A program made the translations under genes and the position numbers. The notes under the pieces were generated by a model. That model saw only the letters and a list, made by a program, of their open reading frames with translations. It did no database searches and was not told where the DNA came from. 64,000 nucleotides of DNA, taken from NCBI GenBank assembly GCA_018829445.1, contig JAHJTV010000035.1, positions 1 to 64,000 on the forward strand, given 5' to 3'. The DNA is from a bacterium (lineage in GTDB: Bacteria > SAR324 > XYD2-FULL-50-16). Position 1 is the stretch's first letter. Every line of letters begins with the position of its first letter. Below are positions 8,772-18,728 of the stretch, in pieces.

Positions 8772-9392
8772 TTATAAATTTTGATTCAACTCTTGGGACA
8801 GTTTGAGCTGATCATTCAGCAAAACCTTACAGTATCTGCATAAACAATTCGATTTTTGATCCACATCTCTGATACACCTGCAATAATGCATAACACAGCT
8901 TTTATCTTTACAGTGAAGAAGATTGAAGGTGTGTCCCAATTCATGGAGAACCTCCTTGATAATCCGATCATGGAAGGCTTCCTGGGAGTTTCCGTTTTCC
9001 AGTCCCTCTTTTAAGCGAGCAACCGACACAATGCAGGACTTTCCTCCCAGTTGGGCCTCACCATAAACATGGGTAAGAATCGGTATAAAAAGATCCATCG
9101 AAGTTAAGGCGATAACCTTACTGATATCAGGCTTTAAAACCTTGGTGAGTTTGTCCAGGATCGGAGTTGAATGATACTGGTTTCGATTCTGATCATAAGC
9201 AAAGTCGATGCGGTTAACTATGGACTCGATTGAAACACAGTGAGCATAGGTTTCTGTTATATGCCGGCTGATGTGTTGCAAGAGATCATCATTAAAATGA
9301 CCAATGGGCGAAATCACACAGGTGAGCTTACGGCTTGCCGAATTTGGTAAAAAAACAGGATTCATGTAGTCTGAAACAGGATTTATAACCAA
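8772..9392 (-). CDS. archaemetzincin-family zinc metalloprotease
   Basis: A 206-residue protein with the archaemetzincin signature HELGHTFNLLHC, then C-V-M and a C-x-x-C (about residues 137-190). The family is HExxH metallopeptidases with an added structural zinc site formed by the cysteines. Here the metzincin Gly in HExxHxxGxxH is replaced by Asn. The start at 9392 is a TTG; an ATG nine codons later is possible. It is convergent with the GcvH-like pair and precedes, on the same strand, nothing obviously related. Substrates of this family in bacteria are unknown. No signal peptide is visible, so it is probably cytoplasmic. Confidence 0.82.
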   Translation of the reverse strand: MVINPVSDYMNPVFLPNSASRKLTCVISPIGHFNDDLLQHISRHITETYAHCVSIESIVNRIDFAYDQNRNQYHSTPILDKLTKVLKPDISKVIALTSMDLFIPILTHVYGEAQLGGKSCIVSVARLKEGLENGNSQEAFHDRIIKEVLHELGHTFNLLHCKDKSCVMHYCRCIRDVDQKSNCLCRYCKVLLNDQLKLSQELNQNL

Positions 9393-9471
9393 TCCCGTAG
9401 AATGCTTAAAGTGATGCGATCCGCTGCCGCAGGGTTATTCTGAGTATGATAATTCTTGAAACCAGAACGAG

Positions 9472-10815
9472 CTAATCATTTTTTGAGAGCCCAAAGCTTT
9501 TTATCTTGCTGTATAAGGTTGAGCGGTCAATCCCCAAAGCTTTTGAAGATTTGGAGATATTCCATTCATTGTCATCCAGGGTACGCTGGATATGGTCTCG
9601 TTCAACCTCTTTCAGAGTACCGGAAATCGGATAACCTGATAGCTCAGACTTAAAAATGGGAAGGTCTTTTGGCAGGATTTGTTCTCCTTTGCAGACAACC
9701 ACAGCTCTCTCAATTGCGTTTTCCAACTCCCTGATATTTCCCGGCCATTCATACAACATCATTTCATCCATCGTTTCCCGGTTTATTCGAGAAATTGTCT
9801 TGTTCATCTCCTTTGAAAAACGGAATAGAAATTGTTCCGCCAGGAGGGGAATATCCTCTTTCCGTTCCCTTAAAGGAGGCATCACAAATGAGATGACATT
9901 AAGTCTATAATATAGGTCTTCACGAAACTTACCCTTTTTTATGGCTTCTTCGATATTCATATTGGTGGCGGCTATTACTCTGAAGTCTGTTTCTATCGGT
10001 TGTGTTCCGCCAACCCTGTAAAATATGCGCTCTTCCAGAACCCGCAAAAGATCTATCTGCATTCGCATGCTGATCTCACCGATTTCGTCTAAAAAAAGTG
10101 TGCCACTGTTCGCCAGTTCGAGTTTCCCCTTCTTGTTTTCTTTTGCGTCTGTAAATGCACCTTTCTGATATCCGAACAGTTCGCTCTCCATTAAGTGTTC
10201 CGGAATAGCGCCGCAATTGATCCCCATGAATGGACCGGCACAGCGGGGGCTTTTGGTATGAATCGCTTTGGCCGCCAATCCTTTTCCGGTTCCTGTTTCA
10301 CCGGTTATCAGTATGGTGGAATCAATGGGAGAAATATCCTCGATCAGGTCAAAAACCTCCTGCATTTTAGGCGATTGGCCGATCATGCTCTCAAAGCGAG
10401 TTCGTTCCTTATGTTGATCCCGAAGGTAGAGATTCTCGATGGTTTTAGCCCTGTCATTCAGGATCTTCTCAATCAGTATTCCCAGTTCCCCCGGATCAAA
10501 AGGTTTGAGCAGATAATCGTTTGCACCCAACTTCATGGCCTCAATGGAAGTGGAGATGGAACCATAGGCGGTGATCATGATGACGGCAGTATCAGAATTG
10601 CTCGCTTTAATTTGTTTTAAAAGATCAATTCCGCTCATGCCTTCCATCTTGATATCTACCAGCATGATGTCAAACCGGGTGTTTTCCATTTTTACCAGGG
10701 CTTCCTCACCACTGGCCGCTTTTGAGACTTCATGTCCGTCTCTCTCCAACCACCCACCCAAAGATTCTCTCATGATCAGTTCGTCATCAACAATCAGGAT
10801 CTTGGTTGATACCAT
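9472..10815 (-). CDS. sigma54-dependent NtrC-family response regulator
   Basis: A 447-residue three-domain regulator. The receiver domain (about 1-120) has its phosphoacceptor Asp in MLVDIKMEG. The AAA+ domain (about 140-370) has Walker A GETGTGKG and Walker B LFLDEIGE. A Fis-type helix-turn-helix at the C-terminus contains ALGIDRSTLYSKI. It should drive RNA polymerase-sigma54 open-complex formation when phosphorylated by the kinase encoded immediately upstream, whose stop codon directly abuts this start. The sigma54-contact loop reads GAFTDA instead of GAFTGA, a variant seen in some family members. Targets are unknown; the divergent Hdr/Flox operon is an attractive guess. Confidence 0.92.
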   Translation of the reverse strand: MVSTKILIVDDELIMRESLGGWLERDGHEVSKAASGEEALVKMENTRFDIMLVDIKMEGMSGIDLLKQIKASNSDTAVIMITAYGSISTSIEAMKLGANDYLLKPFDPGELGILIEKILNDRAKTIENLYLRDQHKERTRFESMIGQSPKMQEVFDLIEDISPIDSTILITGETGTGKGLAAKAIHTKSPRCAGPFMGINCGAIPEHLMESELFGYQKGAFTDAKENKKGKLELANSGTLFLDEIGEISMRMQIDLLRVLEERIFYRVGGTQPIETDFRVIAATNMNIEEAIKKGKFREDLYYRLNVISFVMPPLRERKEDIPLLAEQFLFRFSKEMNKTISRINRETMDEMMLYEWPGNIRELENAIERAVVVCKGEQILPKDLPIFKSELSGYPISGTLKEVERDHIQRTLDDNEWNISKSSKALGIDRSTLYSKIKSFGLSKND

Positions 10816-12381
10816 TTATTTCTCCCTAATCTGCGTTTTATCTGCAACATTATCGACCGGCAGACTTATTTCAAATGTAGTGCCCTCGTTCAGTTTCGAG
10901 GTAACGGCAATCTTTCCATGATGTTTCTCAATTATTCCATAAACCAGTGACAAACCAAGTCCTACACCCTTACCCTTTTTCTTGGTTGTAAAAAATGGTT
11001 CATATAGTTTCGGAAAGTGTTTTTCAGGTATTCCCACTCCGGTATCTGTAAAAGATATATGTATTCTATTTTCAGCCAATGAATAGTTGGTTTCGATAGT
11101 CAGCAGTTTTTTCTTACTGGTTTCCATGGCTTCAATGGCATTTGACATCAGGTTCACCAATACCTGCTGCAAGGGATCTTCCGCACCCAAGAGTCTTGGC
11201 AGTTGTTCTGCCAGCTTTTTTTCAATTTGAATATTGTTAATTTTTATCAGGTTGGAATTCATGACAAGGGTTCTTTCAATCAACTCGTTAAAATCCAAGC
11301 GATTCAACTCTTCATTGGATTGTCGCGAAAAGGCGAGTAGATTGGAAACAATCCTACTGATTCTCCTTGTTTCCGTCTCCATCAGGGTCAGGTAATTGTT
11401 AAACTGCTCTGATTCGGTTTTGGACAAAGATTCCTCTTCATTTATCCGTTTCATCAACATAATCAAATTGAGAATTCCGGCAATTGGATTGTTGATCTCA
11501 TGTACAACTGCTGCCGACAATTTTCCCAGTGAAGCCATTTTATCCTGGTGCAGCAAAATGGAATGTGTATCCTGCAACTCTTTTGTACGTTCCTTTACCA
11601 GTTTTTCCAAATGGAGGGTGATCTTTTCCTGCTCATCTTTAAGTTCGGTGATATCCCGTCCGATTTTAATAAATCGCGAAATCTGCCCGTCTTTTTCCCA
11701 GATCGGATAAATAATATCATCCAGGTAGCGGGGCTTTCCGTCACGATCAATCTGTACGTGGTCAATGCGACGGCTTGGAAGCTTTTTGCGTTTCACGTCA
11801 TCTAATGGACAGGCAGTGTTGCATATATCACAAAGGTGGTTTTGCTTCTGAAGAATTTCATAGCACTTTTTTCCGATAACCTCTTCACGGGTGTGATCCA
11901 TGTAACTGAGAAAAGCCTGGTTTGCTTCAACAATCTCCAAATCCGGTGTAATAACAACAATAAAGTCCTGAATATGATTCAGGATCGTTGCCATCTCCCG
12001 GGTTCTTTTATTCAATTCTTTCTCGATAACTCCGATATCCTTCCACAGAAATTTGAACACCTCAAAGGAGAGAATACGAATGCGATAGGGTCGCGTTTTG
12101 ATGATATCTTCCAATATACCGGCTTCATCTGTCAGGACAATAATCAACTGAATGGCATATTTCGGGTCGTAGAGATCATGATAATCTTCAAGAGTTTCTA
12201 TCCCAAACTCACGAGCTTTGATAATGCCGGGCGTGTTGTTTTCCTGCTCAGCAATGGCAGCAATTCTGGTGTTGTGAATGGTGATAGAAGAACCCAACAC
12301 ATACTTGTTTATAACCTCAACACAGTATGGTCCACCACCAACCAGGCCAATATTTATAATTCGTTTACTAGTACTATTCAT
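10816..12381 (-). CDS. PAS-domain histidine kinase with N-terminal Rossmann-like domain
   Basis: A 521-residue soluble kinase without membrane segments. The first about 125 residues look like a dinucleotide-binding Rossmann fold, with IGLVGGGP near the N-terminus and LIIVLTDE further on. A PAS domain (about 140-260) follows and contains a C-x2-C-x4-C cluster in LCDICNTACP. The dimerisation/phosphotransfer H-box reads VVHEINNP, and the ATPase domain has DTGVGIP and GLGLSLVYG. It phosphorylates the adjacent NtrC-type regulator. The layout suggests sensing of a cytosolic nucleotide, redox state or metal, but the ligand is an inference. The gene is divergent from the selenoprotein Hdr operon. Confidence 0.9.
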   Translation of the reverse strand: MNSTSKRIINIGLVGGGPYCVEVINKYVLGSSITIHNTRIAAIAEQENNTPGIIKAREFGIETLEDYHDLYDPKYAIQLIIVLTDEAGILEDIIKTRPYRIRILSFEVFKFLWKDIGVIEKELNKRTREMATILNHIQDFIVVITPDLEIVEANQAFLSYMDHTREEVIGKKCYEILQKQNHLCDICNTACPLDDVKRKKLPSRRIDHVQIDRDGKPRYLDDIIYPIWEKDGQISRFIKIGRDITELKDEQEKITLHLEKLVKERTKELQDTHSILLHQDKMASLGKLSAAVVHEINNPIAGILNLIMLMKRINEEESLSKTESEQFNNYLTLMETETRRISRIVSNLLAFSRQSNEELNRLDFNELIERTLVMNSNLIKINNIQIEKKLAEQLPRLLGAEDPLQQVLVNLMSNAIEAMETSKKKLLTIETNYSLAENRIHISFTDTGVGIPEKHFPKLYEPFFTTKKKGKGVGLGLSLVYGIIEKHHGKIAVTSKLNEGTTFEISLPVDNVADKTQIREK

Positions 12382-13379
12382 TTAAACAGATGACGGATAG
12401 AGAATTTCTGCAAAAAAATAAAAAAATAAGTTTTTTTCTATAAAGTTTTGATGATGATCAGTCTCGGATTGAAAGTCAGGTATCTTATGAATCAAAGATG
12501 CTAAACTAACTTTATTATTTCATCGCGACATACCCTGGCGACAAGAATTGTGTTCAATTGATGTTTATCAGCTGACACCTAAAAGAGCCTGAAGAACACC
12601 GTTAGTATTTGGTATGTGGTTTCGAATACAGAAAGTTCGTATAACAGGTGTGACGCGACGCAGGAAATTCTACTTTAAATTATGTATTGTGTAGGACTTG
12701 TTTGTGAGTTTTATTGATCAGTATACTCAAAAGTCTAAATTGTATTAAAAAATGGATTTTAAAAGCACTTCAATAATTCATGAGCACATCCATATACATA
12801 TAGGCAATATTGCTAGGTTACACGCAGCATCTTTATTTTTGGGTATTTGATTCCTATCATGAATATCAACCAGTAGGGAATCTGCGAAATTGACAAGAAA
12901 TACAGGATTTAATAAATTAAATTTAACACACGATAAATGGAATTTAACATTAATGTCCGATAAGTAATTATTTCCGTAACTTCGGAGAGTAACGGATCCA
13001 TCTGTTTTCGAAAACCGCGCAAAATCGTAATTCGGATTAAATGCTAGGAAAGGAAGCCTGCTAAAACTACTCGGTAGCCCTATCCTCTTCTATCAAAGTC
13101 CTAAAGATGAATTCCAGCAAACGATTGAATGCGAGATTGGTTGGATAAATGAAAGCCAGCGGATTTGCAGAATCATTCTCACCAGCTTAAGTTTTAAATA
13201 CTAAAGATGTTGACAGTGTATTCAAAACAACCTCTTCCTGTTTTAGAAATAGATAAAACAGTTTCAATCGGAACTTGACAAGGGATTTTCTGTTTTTAAT
13301 TTTTTTCCAGACTTTTATCACATGACTAACGTTTTTAATCATTCTGAATCCTTTTTAAACTCTGAGGGAGAATCATACA
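12382..13379. other. 1-kb intergenic region between the sensor kinase and the hdr/flox operon
   Basis: The longest non-coding stretch in the window, lying between divergent transcription units. I find no gene; a short open stretch on the plus strand (13031-13204) has no start codon and matches nothing I recognise. A ribosome binding site GAGGGAG (13364-13370) precedes hdrA. I looked for -24/-12 sigma54 elements (GG-N10-GC) and found none that fit convincingly. The region should contain the operon's promoter and perhaps a regulator-binding enhancer. Confidence 0.4.
12890..12918 (+). promoter_or_regulatory. possible sigma70-type promoter upstream of hdrA
   Basis: TTGACA (12890-12895), a 17-base spacer and TAAATT (12913-12918) resemble a housekeeping promoter. 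It lies about 460 bases before the hdrA start, which would give a long leader. In AT-rich DNA such matches arise by chance. Confidence 0.25.
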
Positions 13380-16300
13380 ATGGCAAGTGATATGATTGGT
13401 TCAGTTATGGTCGTTGGTGGGGGTATCGCAGGAATGCAATCAGCCTTGGATTTGGCTAATTCCGGATACTATGTATATCTTGTTGAAGAATCATCCGCTA
13501 TCGGCGGTGTGATGTCACAGCTCGACAAGACATTCCCCACAAACGACTGCACCATGTGAATTATCTCACCTAAACTGGTTGAGGTCGGCCGGCATTTAAA
13601 TATTGAACTCTTGACGAACGCCAAGCTACTTAGTGTTGATGGCGAACCAGGAAGGTTCAAAACAAAGATTTACCAGACTCCACGGTACGTGGATCTGTTA
13701 AAATGTACAAGTTGTTCTGATTGTGAAGCTGTTTGCCCTGTTGAAATTAAGAGTGAGTACGAAGAAGGGCTTGCTTCACGAAAAGCAATCTTCAAAAAAT
13801 ATACCCAAGCTATTCCAGGCACATATACCATCCAGAAAACACACGTTGCTCCCTGTAAATTAGCATGCCCTGCGGGCATAAATGTTCAGGGTTACACACA
13901 GATGGTAAAAATGGGGAACTATAAGCGCGCCTTGGAAATCATCATGGAAGATCTTCCCTTGCCGGGTGTACTCGGCAGGGTATGTCCGCATGGATGCGAA
14001 GACGCATGTCGACGGTGTGATGTAGATGCTCCTGTAGCTATTAGGGATTTAAAACGATTGGCTGCGGATCAATATGATCCGAGAGAGATAAAGATTGAGT
14101 GTAAACCCACCAGGGAAGAAACCGTGGCTATTATCGGTTCCGGTCCTGCAGGTTTATCAACAGCTTATTTCTTAGCCCGCCGCGGGATTAAGTCCAAGAT
14201 CTATGAAGCTTTACCGGAAGCAGGTGGAATGCTGCGAGTTGGTATTCCTGAGCATCGGTTACCTCGTGAGGTTTTGGACAAGGAAATCGAGATCATTACA
14301 AACCTTGGTGTTGAAATCAAGACCAACACCCCAATAGGCCCTGATCTTTCCATAGACGATTTGATGAGCCAAGGCCACAAGGCTGTTTATATTGCTATTG
14401 GAGCTCACAAGGGTATCGAACTGGGTGTTCCGGGTGAAAGTGTTCAGGGTGTAAAACAAGGAGTTGATTTCTTGAGAGAGATTGCTCTTAAAGGGAAGAC
14501 AGAAGTTGGTAAGAAAGTTGCGATTGCCGGCGGTGGAAATGTTGCTGTAGATGTTGCCCGTTCTGCTGTCAGACTGGGCGCTGATGAGGTTACTATCATC
14601 TATCGAAGAACCCGCAAAGAGATGCCTGCGTTTGAGGAAGAGATTCAAGCTTCACTGGATGAGGGCGTCAAAATCAATTATCTGGCTGCACCTCAAGAGA
14701 TCATTTCTCAAGATGGCAAGGTGGTTGGTTTAAGATGCATCAAAATGGAGCTGGGGGAAGCAGATTCATCCGGAAGACGATCTCCGATTCCTGTTCCCGG
14801 CAGTGAATTTGAGTTGGAAATCGATCAGCTGATACCGGCCATTGGACAGAAACCTGATCTGGCTTCTCTGGAAAACATCACCGGGTTGGAATTTTCCAGA
14901 TGGGGAACGGTTGAAGTGAATTCCATCTCCTACGCAACCGATTATGAAGGTGTGTTTGCAGGTGGCGATGTTCAAACTGGACCCTGGACCGTGATCGGAG
15001 CGGTTGCATCTGGAAAGGAAGCTGCTGAGTCCATTGAGCGTTATTTTGATGGTGTCGACATGGTGGAAGGCAGAGAACCTGCACCAGTTGAAACCCCGGA
15101 TTATCGTCCAATAGAAAAAGATGAACCGCTTCATTCAAGAGTCAAAATGCCGGAACTACCGGTTGAACAAAGAGTTGGAAATTTTAATCAGGTAGAGCTC
15201 GGTTATGATGCAGAAGCAGGAAAAGAAGAAGCAGCCCGCTGTCTAAACTGCAGTTATTGTTGTGATTGCGGGTTGTGCGTTGAAGCCTGTTTGCCGGAAG
15301 CAATCAATCATTGTGAGAAATCGGTCGAAAAAACGATCGACGTTGGTGCAGTTATCTTAACGTCTGGAACGGATGTATTCGATCCCGCGAAGCTCAAAGA
15401 GTTCTATCTATATAAGAGCAATCCAAATGTAATGACCAGTATTGAATTCGAAAGAATTCTAAGTGCTACAGGACCAACGGGTGGTCATTTAGTGCGCAGG
15501 TCGGACAATCAGGAACCGAAGAAGATTGCCTGGTTGCAATGTGTGGGATCCAGGGATCAGAATAAATGTGATAATGGTTACTGCTCATCTGTATGCTGTA
15601 TGTATGCAATCAAGGAAGCGGTTATCGCCAAAGAACACAGCAAAGACGGTCTGGAATGCACCATATTTAACATGGACATTCGAACCTTTGGCAAGGATTA
15701 CGAGAAATACTATGAGCGCTCCAAAGAACAGGGCGTACGCTATGTTCAAGCAAGGGTCCATACCATAACAGAAGTACCTGGAAGAGATAGTCTTATTCTC
15801 AAATATGTTTCTGTAGAAGGTGAAATTCTTGATGAAGAGTATGACATGGTTGTGCTCTCCGTTGGAATGGAACCTGCCAAATCAGCCATTGAGCTGGCAA
15901 AAGAGATAGGGATTGAACTTAATCAGCACAATTTTGTAAAAACTGATGAAGTCTCACCTGTTGCCACATCAAGGCCCGGTATTTATGTTGCAGGTGTCTT
16001 CCAAGGTCCGAAAGATATTCCTCACTCTATCATGGAAGCCAGTGCAGCTGCTTGTTCTGCAGGTGCTTCTCTGGCTAGTGCACGAGGAACGCTGGTCAAG
16101 GAACGTATCTTCCCTGAAGAGATAACCGTAATAGGAGAGGAACCCCGTATCGGTGTTTTTGTCTGTAATTGCGGTATTAATATTGGTGGCATTGCAGATG
16201 TTCCCGCCATTGCGGAATATGCCAGATCTCTTCCCAATGTTGTTCATGTCGAAGAGAATCTGTTTTCCTGTAGTCAGGATACCCAAGGCAAAATGGTAAA

Positions 16301-17807
16301 TTCGATCAAGGAACAGAAACTCAATCGGGTTGTGGTTGCAGCTTGCTCTCCGTTGACCCATGAGCCTTTGTTTCAGGAAACTTTGAGAGATGCCGGATTA
16401 AATCCTTTTCTGTTTGACATGGCCAATATTCGTAACCAGTGTACCTGGGTTCATTCCGGTGAAAAGGATAAAGCTACGGAAAAGTCAAAGGATCTGGTTC
16501 GTATGTCTGTGGCTCGATCAACCTTGCTGGAACCTTTGGATTACTTGTCTGTTGGCGTTAATAACCCTGTATTGGTGGTCGGTGGTGGTGTTGCCGGAAT
16601 GAATGCAGCTTTGAGTTTTGCGGATCAGGGATTTCCAACAACTCTGGTCGAGAAGAATTTGGAGTTGGGAGGTTCGGCAAAACATGTTAAGAAAACCTGG
16701 ACAGGCGCGGATGTGCAGTCTTATCTCTCCGATTTGATCGGAAAAGTGGAAAACCACTCCGGGATCAATGTGATGAAGGGAGCGGAGATTGTTGATGCAA
16801 GCGGTTTTATTGGAAACTTCGAGACCAGAGTGGCGATCGGGGATCTGACAACAACGGTTCAACATGGGGCTGCAGTTGTTGCTACCGGTGCTCAAGCGAC
16901 CGATACGGAAGAATACTTGTATGGAAAAAATCCAAGGGTAACCCGCTGGCACGATCTTGATGAGAATCTTAAGAAATACAAGGATGCGAACAGTGTTGTT
17001 TTTATTCAATGTGTGGGATCGCGAGATGAGAAGCGACCCTATTGCTCAAAAATCTGTTGTACGGCTTCCATAAGCCAGGCTCTTGAAGTCAAAGAGAAGA
17101 ATCCGGATGCGAATGTTTTTATTCTTCATCGGGATATCAGGACTTATGGCGAGAGAGAAAGGGTTTACAAGGAAGCCAGAGAAAAAGGAGTCATCTTCAT
17201 TCGATACAGCGCCGATAGAAAACCGGTTGTTGAAGAGGTGAAGGACGGGCTTGAGGTTAAGGTTTTTGATCCTGTTTTACAAAGAGATCTTATCATCAAA
17301 GCCGATCTATTGAATCTGGCAACGGCAATAGAACCGAATAATAATGAAAAAGTGACTGCTGCCTATAAACTTCCGGTCAATGCCGAGAAGTTTATTATGG
17401 AAGCCCATGCCAAGCTGAGACCCGTTGACTGTTCAACGGACGGCGTTTTTGTTTGTGGAATGGCTCACTATCCGAAACCGATTGATGAAAGTATTGCCCA
17501 GGCACAAGCAGCTGCTTCAAGAGCAGTTAATGTCTTGTCAAAACAGACTGTCAATGTGGAACCGATTGTTTCCAAAATTGATCAGGATCTGTGTATCGGT
17601 TGTGGATTATGTATTCAGTCCTGCTCTTTCAGTGCAATTGAAGCTAAGGAAGTTGAGGGTTTGGGAATTCGTGCGCAAAACATATCAGCATTGTGCAAGG
17701 GATGTGGAGTTTGTGCGGTCGCCTGTCCACAACAAGCTATCGAAATGAAACACTTTAAAAACGATCAGATTTATGCTGCTATCAAGGCTGGTAGGACAGT
17801 AGCCTAG
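13380..17807 (+). CDS. hdrA: selenoprotein HdrA with internal GltD/NfnB-like module (HdrA-GltD-HdrA fusion)
   Basis: Read through an in-frame TGA at 13557-13559 as selenocysteine 60, this gives 1475 residues. The first FAD module has GGGIAGMQ and [19 protein letters not shown], where other HdrA proteins have Cys. C109/C112/C115/C119 bind a [4Fe-4S] cluster. An inserted NfnB/GltD-like module (about 155-560) has its own N-terminal cysteines, GSGPAG and GGGNVAVD nucleotide sites. A second HdrA module follows, without a Sec/Cys equivalent, and ends in two [4Fe-4S] motifs. HdrA is the flavin-bifurcating subunit of heterodisulfide reductase complexes; the extra module suggests direct NAD(P)H exchange. 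It is the first gene of the operon, with a GAGGGAG ribosome binding site. A gene caller would start it at 13611 and lose 77 residues. Confidence 0.88.
13557..13590 (+). promoter_or_regulatory. UGA selenocysteine codon and candidate SECIS of hdrA (first copy)
   Basis: The TGA at 13557 is followed by a short potential stem ACCT (13568-13571) / AGGT (13582-13585) with a loop containing GGTT at +20. A bulged GGU in the apical loop is the feature SelB needs in bacterial SECIS elements. The stem is short, so the structure is a proposal; the selenocysteine call rests mainly on protein conservation across the TGA. Confidence 0.5.
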
Positions 17808-17834
17808 TAATGATGTAAACAGGAGAAGAATATT

Positions 17835-18593
17835 ATGGCAGAAAATTTTGAGCCGAAGATTCTGGCTTTTTTATGTAACTGGTGTGCATACGCCGGTGCG
17901 GATCTGGCTGGTGTTTCAAGGTTCCAGTATCCTCCGACCACAAGGGTTATTCGGACTATGTGCTCCGGTCGGGTTGATCCTCTTTATGTTGTAGAGGGAT
18001 TGATAACCGGGTACGACGGTGTTTTTGTCTCTGGTTGACATCTTGGTGAATGTCATTACCAGGATGGTAATGTAGCGGTGGCCGGTCGACTCGAAGTAGT
18101 TGCAAAGCTGCTTGAGCTTGCAGGAATTGATCGTGAAAGGGTTCAACTCAGAAGAGTCAGTGCTGCTGAAGGAACCCTGTTCTCCGAATATGTAACTGAA
18201 ATCAGTAAGACAACCACAAAACTGGGATCATTTGATGCTGAAAAATACAAGCTTCAATTGGCGGCGATTAAGCGGGCCTTGGGAACAAGGCGTCTGCGCT
18301 GGTTGAGTGGTATGGAAGACCAGTTGGGAAAACGGGAAAATGTGTACGGCGAGAAAACAGATCCCGAATTGATGAAGGAAGTTATTAATGAATCAATCAG
18401 TTCGGAGTATCATAAGGCATTTATTATAGAGATGCTGAAAGAGGGTCCATTGTCAGTTCGTGAGATGGCTGATATATCCGGAATCCCGGTTTATACCGTA
18501 TCATCAAGACTTAATGAGTTGGAAAGAGAAGGCAAGGCGGAGTTTCACAGCCATGTCGGAACAACTGCCAAGTTCGTCAGTTTGGCGGCTTAA
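17835..18593 (+). CDS. mvhD: selenoprotein MvhD-like iron-sulfur subunit with C-terminal winged-helix domain
   Basis: Read through TGA 18036-18038 as selenocysteine 68, giving 252 residues. The MvhD core has FLCNWCAY, then MCSGRV, then VSG-U-HLGECHY, where other MvhD proteins have Cys in the [2Fe-2S] ligand set. MvhD passes electrons between HdrA and a hydrogenase or dehydrogenase partner. Unlike the usual roughly 140-residue MvhD, about 110 extra residues follow. The last 65 look like a winged helix-turn-helix: LKEGPLSVREMADISGIP, a recognition-like helix, then a wing. An AGGAG ribosome binding site sits nine bases before the ATG. The tail could bind DNA or serve as a protein-interaction module. 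Confidence 0.88.
18031..18063 (+). promoter_or_regulatory. UGA selenocysteine codon and hairpin in the first mvhD
   Basis: CTGGT-TGACAT (18031-18041) can pair with ATGTCA-TT-ACCAG (18050-18062), an 11-bp stem with a two-base bulge and loop CTTGGTGA. The stem includes the TGA itself and the loop contains GGU. Canonical bacterial SECIS stems lie further downstream, so either this structure or the alternative CTTGGT/ACCAGG pairing might be used. Confidence 0.45.
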
Positions 18594-18649
18594 ATGGTTA
18601 AAACCCAAAAAAAGCTAAAAAGCTGATTGTGTCGTTTATGACGCCAAAG

Positions 18650-18679
18650 AGAATCACAGGCGTAATCGTCTGTGATTCT
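18650..18679. other. strong intergenic hairpin between mvhD and the second hdrA
   Basis: AGAATCACAGGCG (18650-18662) pairs with CGTCTGTGATTCT (18667-18679) around a TAAT loop: 13 base pairs including one G-U wobble. No T-run follows, so it is not a classical terminator. It may adjust the ratio of the upstream and downstream genes of the operon by partial termination or RNA processing. Confidence 0.55.
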
Positions 18680-18728
18680 AAACTATTGCTAACGAATTTG
18701 TTAAAGAAATAGATCACGAGAAACAGTT

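Noticed and set aside
12382..13379. sigma54 -24/-12 promoter before hdrA
   Set aside because: I checked GG and GC pairs in the region; spacings of 6, 7, 11 and 13 were found, but none with the required 10 and a good flanking sequence.
13557..13559. TGA stop suggesting that hdrA is a pseudogene or frameshifted
   Set aside because: The frame is intact on both sides, the TGA replaces a conserved Cys, and the same substitution recurs at the same motif in the second hdrA. Four other genes in the operon show the same pattern.
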